Positions 62,080 through 64,000 of a DNA stretch of 64,000 bases are shown here, in pieces. Origin of the DNA: Planctomycetota bacterium (lineage in GTDB: Bacteria; Planctomycetota; Planctomycetia; Pirellulales; Lacipirellulaceae); NCBI GenBank assembly GCA_013286045.1, contig JABDGM010000003.1:1-64000 (forward strand), given 5' to 3'. Both the position numbers and the translations under genes were made by a program. How positions within the stretch are numbered: the stretch's first letter is position 1; the number at the start of each line of letters is the position of its first letter. Under the pieces are notes generated by a model that saw only the letters and a program-made list of their open reading frames with translations, searched no databases and was not told the DNA's origin.

Positions 62080-62688
62080 CTATGCCTCTCTCCGCCATAC
62101 GCTGCCGACGCGCTCGTGCTCCATTTCGCCTGCAACACGTCCGGCGATTTCTTTGCTTGCATACCTCTCCACGAGCCAAAGCGCGAGGTCCAAGCCAGAC
62201 GTGACGCCGCCGGCGGTGATCAACTGACCGTCGTCAACGACGCGTTCTTGAACAATCTCGGCGCCCGCCGCGCGCAGATCCTCAATGGCACCGCGGTGCG
62301 TGATCGCAGGTCGCCCACGCAGCAAGCCGGTCGCGGCAACGATCATTGCCCCGGTACACACGGCTGCGATCGTGACCCCGCTCTGATGCAACTCGGCCAA
62401 ATACGCTGGAATATCGCCGCGCTCAGTTTCCGCTCTTGCTCCTTGCGCTCGGCGATCATTCCAACCGCCTCCCGGAACTAAGATCAACTCTGGACTTGGC
62501 TTCGATCTAAGAGCAGCTTCGGCCTTAACTCGCAAGCCATGCGCGCCGACCACCTCGCTTGCTCCCGCCGGTGCGACAAGACGCACAATGAAGTCCGCTC
62601 CATTCAATGCGGCATTTTGGAAGACTTCAAACGGCCCGAGGGCGTCCAGTTCGTCAAAACCATCGAACAGGATGATATCGATACGCAT
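62080..62688 (-). CDS. DJ-1/PfpI family protein
   Basis: 202 residues. Glu near IILFDGFDELDALGP, then LVPGGGWND and the nucleophile elbow IAAVCTGAMIVAATGLLRG with Cys111, followed by ATTHRG-like PAITHRGAIEDL. This is the isonitrile-hydratase/AraC-N-terminal branch of the superfamily. Activity unknown; hydratase, protease or glyoxalase functions all occur in the family. It converges with the PadR operon. Confidence 0.88.
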   Translation of the reverse strand: MRIDIILFDGFDELDALGPFEVFQNAALNGADFIVRLVAPAGASEVVGAHGLRVKAEAALRSKPSPELILVPGGGWNDRRAQGARAETERGDIPAYLAELHQSGVTIAAVCTGAMIVAATGLLRGRPAITHRGAIEDLRAAGAEIVQERVVDDGQLITAGGVTSGLDLALWLVERYASKEIAGRVAGEMEHERVGSVWRREA

Positions 62689-62796
62689 CGTTAGCCTCGT
62701 TTTTCGCCGAAACCTCGGCCGCCAAACAGATTACCAACACTGAACCTTGATCTGTAGAGCCGGCAGTTAATGAAAATTTCTCCGTCGGCCATTGAC

Positions 62797-62828
62797 GTTA
62801 CTATTTAGTCACGTTATTATTTGGTCAC
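62797..62828 (+). promoter_or_regulatory. two adjoining 16-base direct repeats, likely ArsR-type operator
   Basis: GTTACTATTTAGTCAC is followed at once by GTTATTATTTGGTCAC (14 of 16 identical). Each unit is also partly symmetric (GT-A-C...GTCAC). They lie 62 bases before the SRPBCC gene, whose downstream neighbour is an ArsR-type repressor. Confidence 0.65.
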
Positions 62829-62889
62829 ACAAACAAATGCCGCGACGCGGCGTGCCCTGCCCTAATTTTTTTACTGCACGGAGAAACCT

Positions 62890-63333
62890 ATGACCACGGC
62901 CACCGCACCCCTCGAAGATTTGACATTCGACATTAATCAGGAGCTTGAAATCAAGGCACCGGTCGGCGACGTGTATCGCAACATGATCGAGCAGATCAGC
63001 CACATCATGGGCGGCGACGGTAAGGCGATGGACCTTGTTTTGGAAGAGTGGCCGGGCGGGAGATGGTTCCGTGACCTGGGCCACGGCCAGGGACATTTGT
63101 GGGGCTTTGTGCAAGTCATCAAGCCGCCCACGCTGCTCGAAATTACCGGCCCTATGATGATGTCGTACGCCGTGGCGGGCTTCTTACAGATGCGGTTAGC
63201 ACAAATCAGCGGCGGCACACTCATGACGCTACGCCATCAGGCGATCGGCATGATCGACCCGAAGCATCGCGAAGGGCTAACTCAGGGCTGGGGCAAGATC
63301 ATGCAGAAGATCAAGGAAAGCGCTGAGAAGTAA
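62890..63333 (+). CDS. SRPBCC (AHSA1/START-like) domain protein
   Basis: 147 residues. FDINQELEIKAPVGDVYRNM opens the fold; EEWPGGRWFRDLGHGQGHLWG (beta strands) and GWGKIMQKIKESAE (closing helix) complete it. Members bind hydrophobic ligands or act as co-chaperones. The grouping with an ArsR repressor and a DUF899 protein is a frequent cluster. No catalytic residues are diagnosable. Confidence 0.88.
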   Translation: MTTATAPLEDLTFDINQELEIKAPVGDVYRNMIEQISHIMGGDGKAMDLVLEEWPGGRWFRDLGHGQGHLWGFVQVIKPPTLLEITGPMMMSYAVAGFLQMRLAQISGGTLMTLRHQAIGMIDPKHREGLTQGWGKIMQKIKESAEK

Positions 63334-63387
63334 GGAGTCGAGATCGCCCAGCTTTCGATCCAATTTCCACAGTTTGTCGAAATCACT

Positions 63388-63783
63388 ATGGCCGAAGACC
63401 TCGATCCAATCTGGAAAGCGCTCGCTGACGAGACTCGCCGGACGATTCTCGACTTTCTACGCTCAGGTCCAAAACCGACGACGGCGATTGTTGAGCAGTT
63501 TCCCCACCTGTCGCGGTTTGCCGTGATGAAGCACCTCGATGTGCTGCGGCAGGCGGCGCTCGTGCTGACCCGCGAGGAAGGCCGACAGCGCATCAACTCG
63601 CTCAATGCGGTGCCGATTCGGATGATTTACGAACGGTGGGTCAGCGGCTTCGAAGGGAACTGGGCGAGCACGCTGCTGCGGGTCAAGGAGGCGGCCGAAC
63701 GGGCGGCAGGAACCCATCCCCCTACTCCGCCGGCAAAAGCGCCGAAGGCTAAGCGAAAGAGAAAAACACCCTCGCGAAGTTAA
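63388..63783 (+). CDS. ArsR/SmtB-family transcriptional regulator
   Basis: 131 residues. Winged helix IWKALADETRRTILDFLRSG with recognition helix LSRFAVMKHLDVLRQAALV and wing VLTREEGRQRINSL. No metal-binding Cys or His cluster is present in the recognition helix, so it belongs to the non-metal branch. The tail is Lys/Pro-rich. It starts 54 bases after the SRPBCC gene and probably represses the cluster through the repeats at 62797. Confidence 0.92.
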   Translation: MAEDLDPIWKALADETRRTILDFLRSGPKPTTAIVEQFPHLSRFAVMKHLDVLRQAALVLTREEGRQRINSLNAVPIRMIYERWVSGFEGNWASTLLRVKEAAERAAGTHPPTPPAKAPKAKRKRKTPSRS

Positions 63784-63920
63784 AAATGAACGACCGACAG
63801 CGCGAAAATTTGTCCTAGCGGCGCGCGGCCTGCGGTGGTGCAGAAATTGCTGCAAAATGGTGGATTCACCGGAATCATCGCACAAATTCGATTATTAAAA
63901 ACTGGCTAAGGAGCATGAGC

Positions 63921-64000
63921 ATGACGAGCCACCGAGTTGTTTCACGCAAAGAGTGGACAGACGCTCGCACGAAACTACTGGTCGAAGAAAAAGAGCTGAC
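63921..64000 (+). CDS. DUF899-type thioredoxin-like protein (3' end outside window)
   Basis: Only 26 codons are visible: MTSHRVVSRKEWTDARTKLL then VEEKEL, the usual opening of DUF899 proteins. AAGGAG lies 7 bases before this ATG; an in-frame ATG at 63915 is too close to it. The family is thioredoxin-like and often follows ArsR/SRPBCC genes. Confidence 0.75.
   Translation, partial: MTSHRVVSRKEWTDARTKLLVEEKEL

Overview
The window looks like chromosomal DNA of a planctomycete, most likely of the Pirellula/Lacipirellula type. The grounds are family-level features readable in the proteins: PEP-CTERM anchors combined with dockerin-like calcium loops, a DUF1559 pseudopilin, a MoxR/DUF58/BatA/vWA operon facing a DUF4159 protein, an LptD-like outer-membrane protein, PqqD-M50-HlyD fusions, small membrane proteins ending in the F-S-hR-hLhIVMTLVAVVLG type motif, and many short palindromic repeats. 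No rRNA, tRNA, CRISPR array, insertion sequence or prophage was recognised.

Layout. 1-8.5 kb: a GAF-HlyD adaptor (truncated at the left edge), a second HlyD adaptor, a PqqD-like/M50/lipoyl membrane protein and a giant AsmA-like protein, all on the + strand. 8.5-15.2 kb: RDD membrane protein, SYLF/Ysc84 protein, a 56-residue membrane peptide, MiaB and GlnE. 15.2-22.7 kb: a loosely packed accessory stretch with a 57-bp tandem-repeat secreted protein, a probably frameshifted small membrane gene, several lineage-type hypothetical proteins, a transglutaminase-like protein, the YciE/YciF-DUF1003 pair, a PDZ-thioredoxin protein, a PEP-CTERM gene remnant and interspersed palindromes. 22.7-28.5 kb: SGNH hydrolase, def-fmt operon, vWA protein, TPR protein, two small secreted proteins. 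28.8-32.3 kb: both subunits of DNA topoisomerase VI. 32.7-36.7 kb: amt and a P-II gene, then a Na+/H+ antiporter-like gene. 36.7-46 kb: dockerin/PEP-CTERM SGNH hydrolase, pseudopilin, HEAT lipoprotein, lamin-tail PEP-CTERM protein, LptD-like protein and the DUF4159 protein. 46-53 kb: moxR, DUF58, BatA-like and vWA genes. 53-58.4 kb: methyltransferase, quinone oxidoreductase and a translationally coupled pair of membrane GTPases. 59-64 kb: the principal-type sigma factor, a PadR/membrane-protein pair with a double operator, a DJ-1/PfpI protein, and the start of an SRPBCC-ArsR-DUF899 cluster.

Genes that work together: amt, P-II and glnE form the nitrogen-sensing set. def and fmt act at opposite ends of formyl-methionine metabolism. 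moxR, DUF58, BatA and vWA form the usual MoxR cell-envelope/stress operon. The first three genes look like one export or efflux machine built round a site-2-protease-like membrane core.

Two genome-scale signals stand out. The + strand changes from C-rich to G-rich inside glnE (about 12.5-14 kb). Short palindromes with a shared CGCTGAAGCG centre occur between genes and also in frame inside fmt and a methyltransferase gene, where they are read as W-S-L-Q-R-P.
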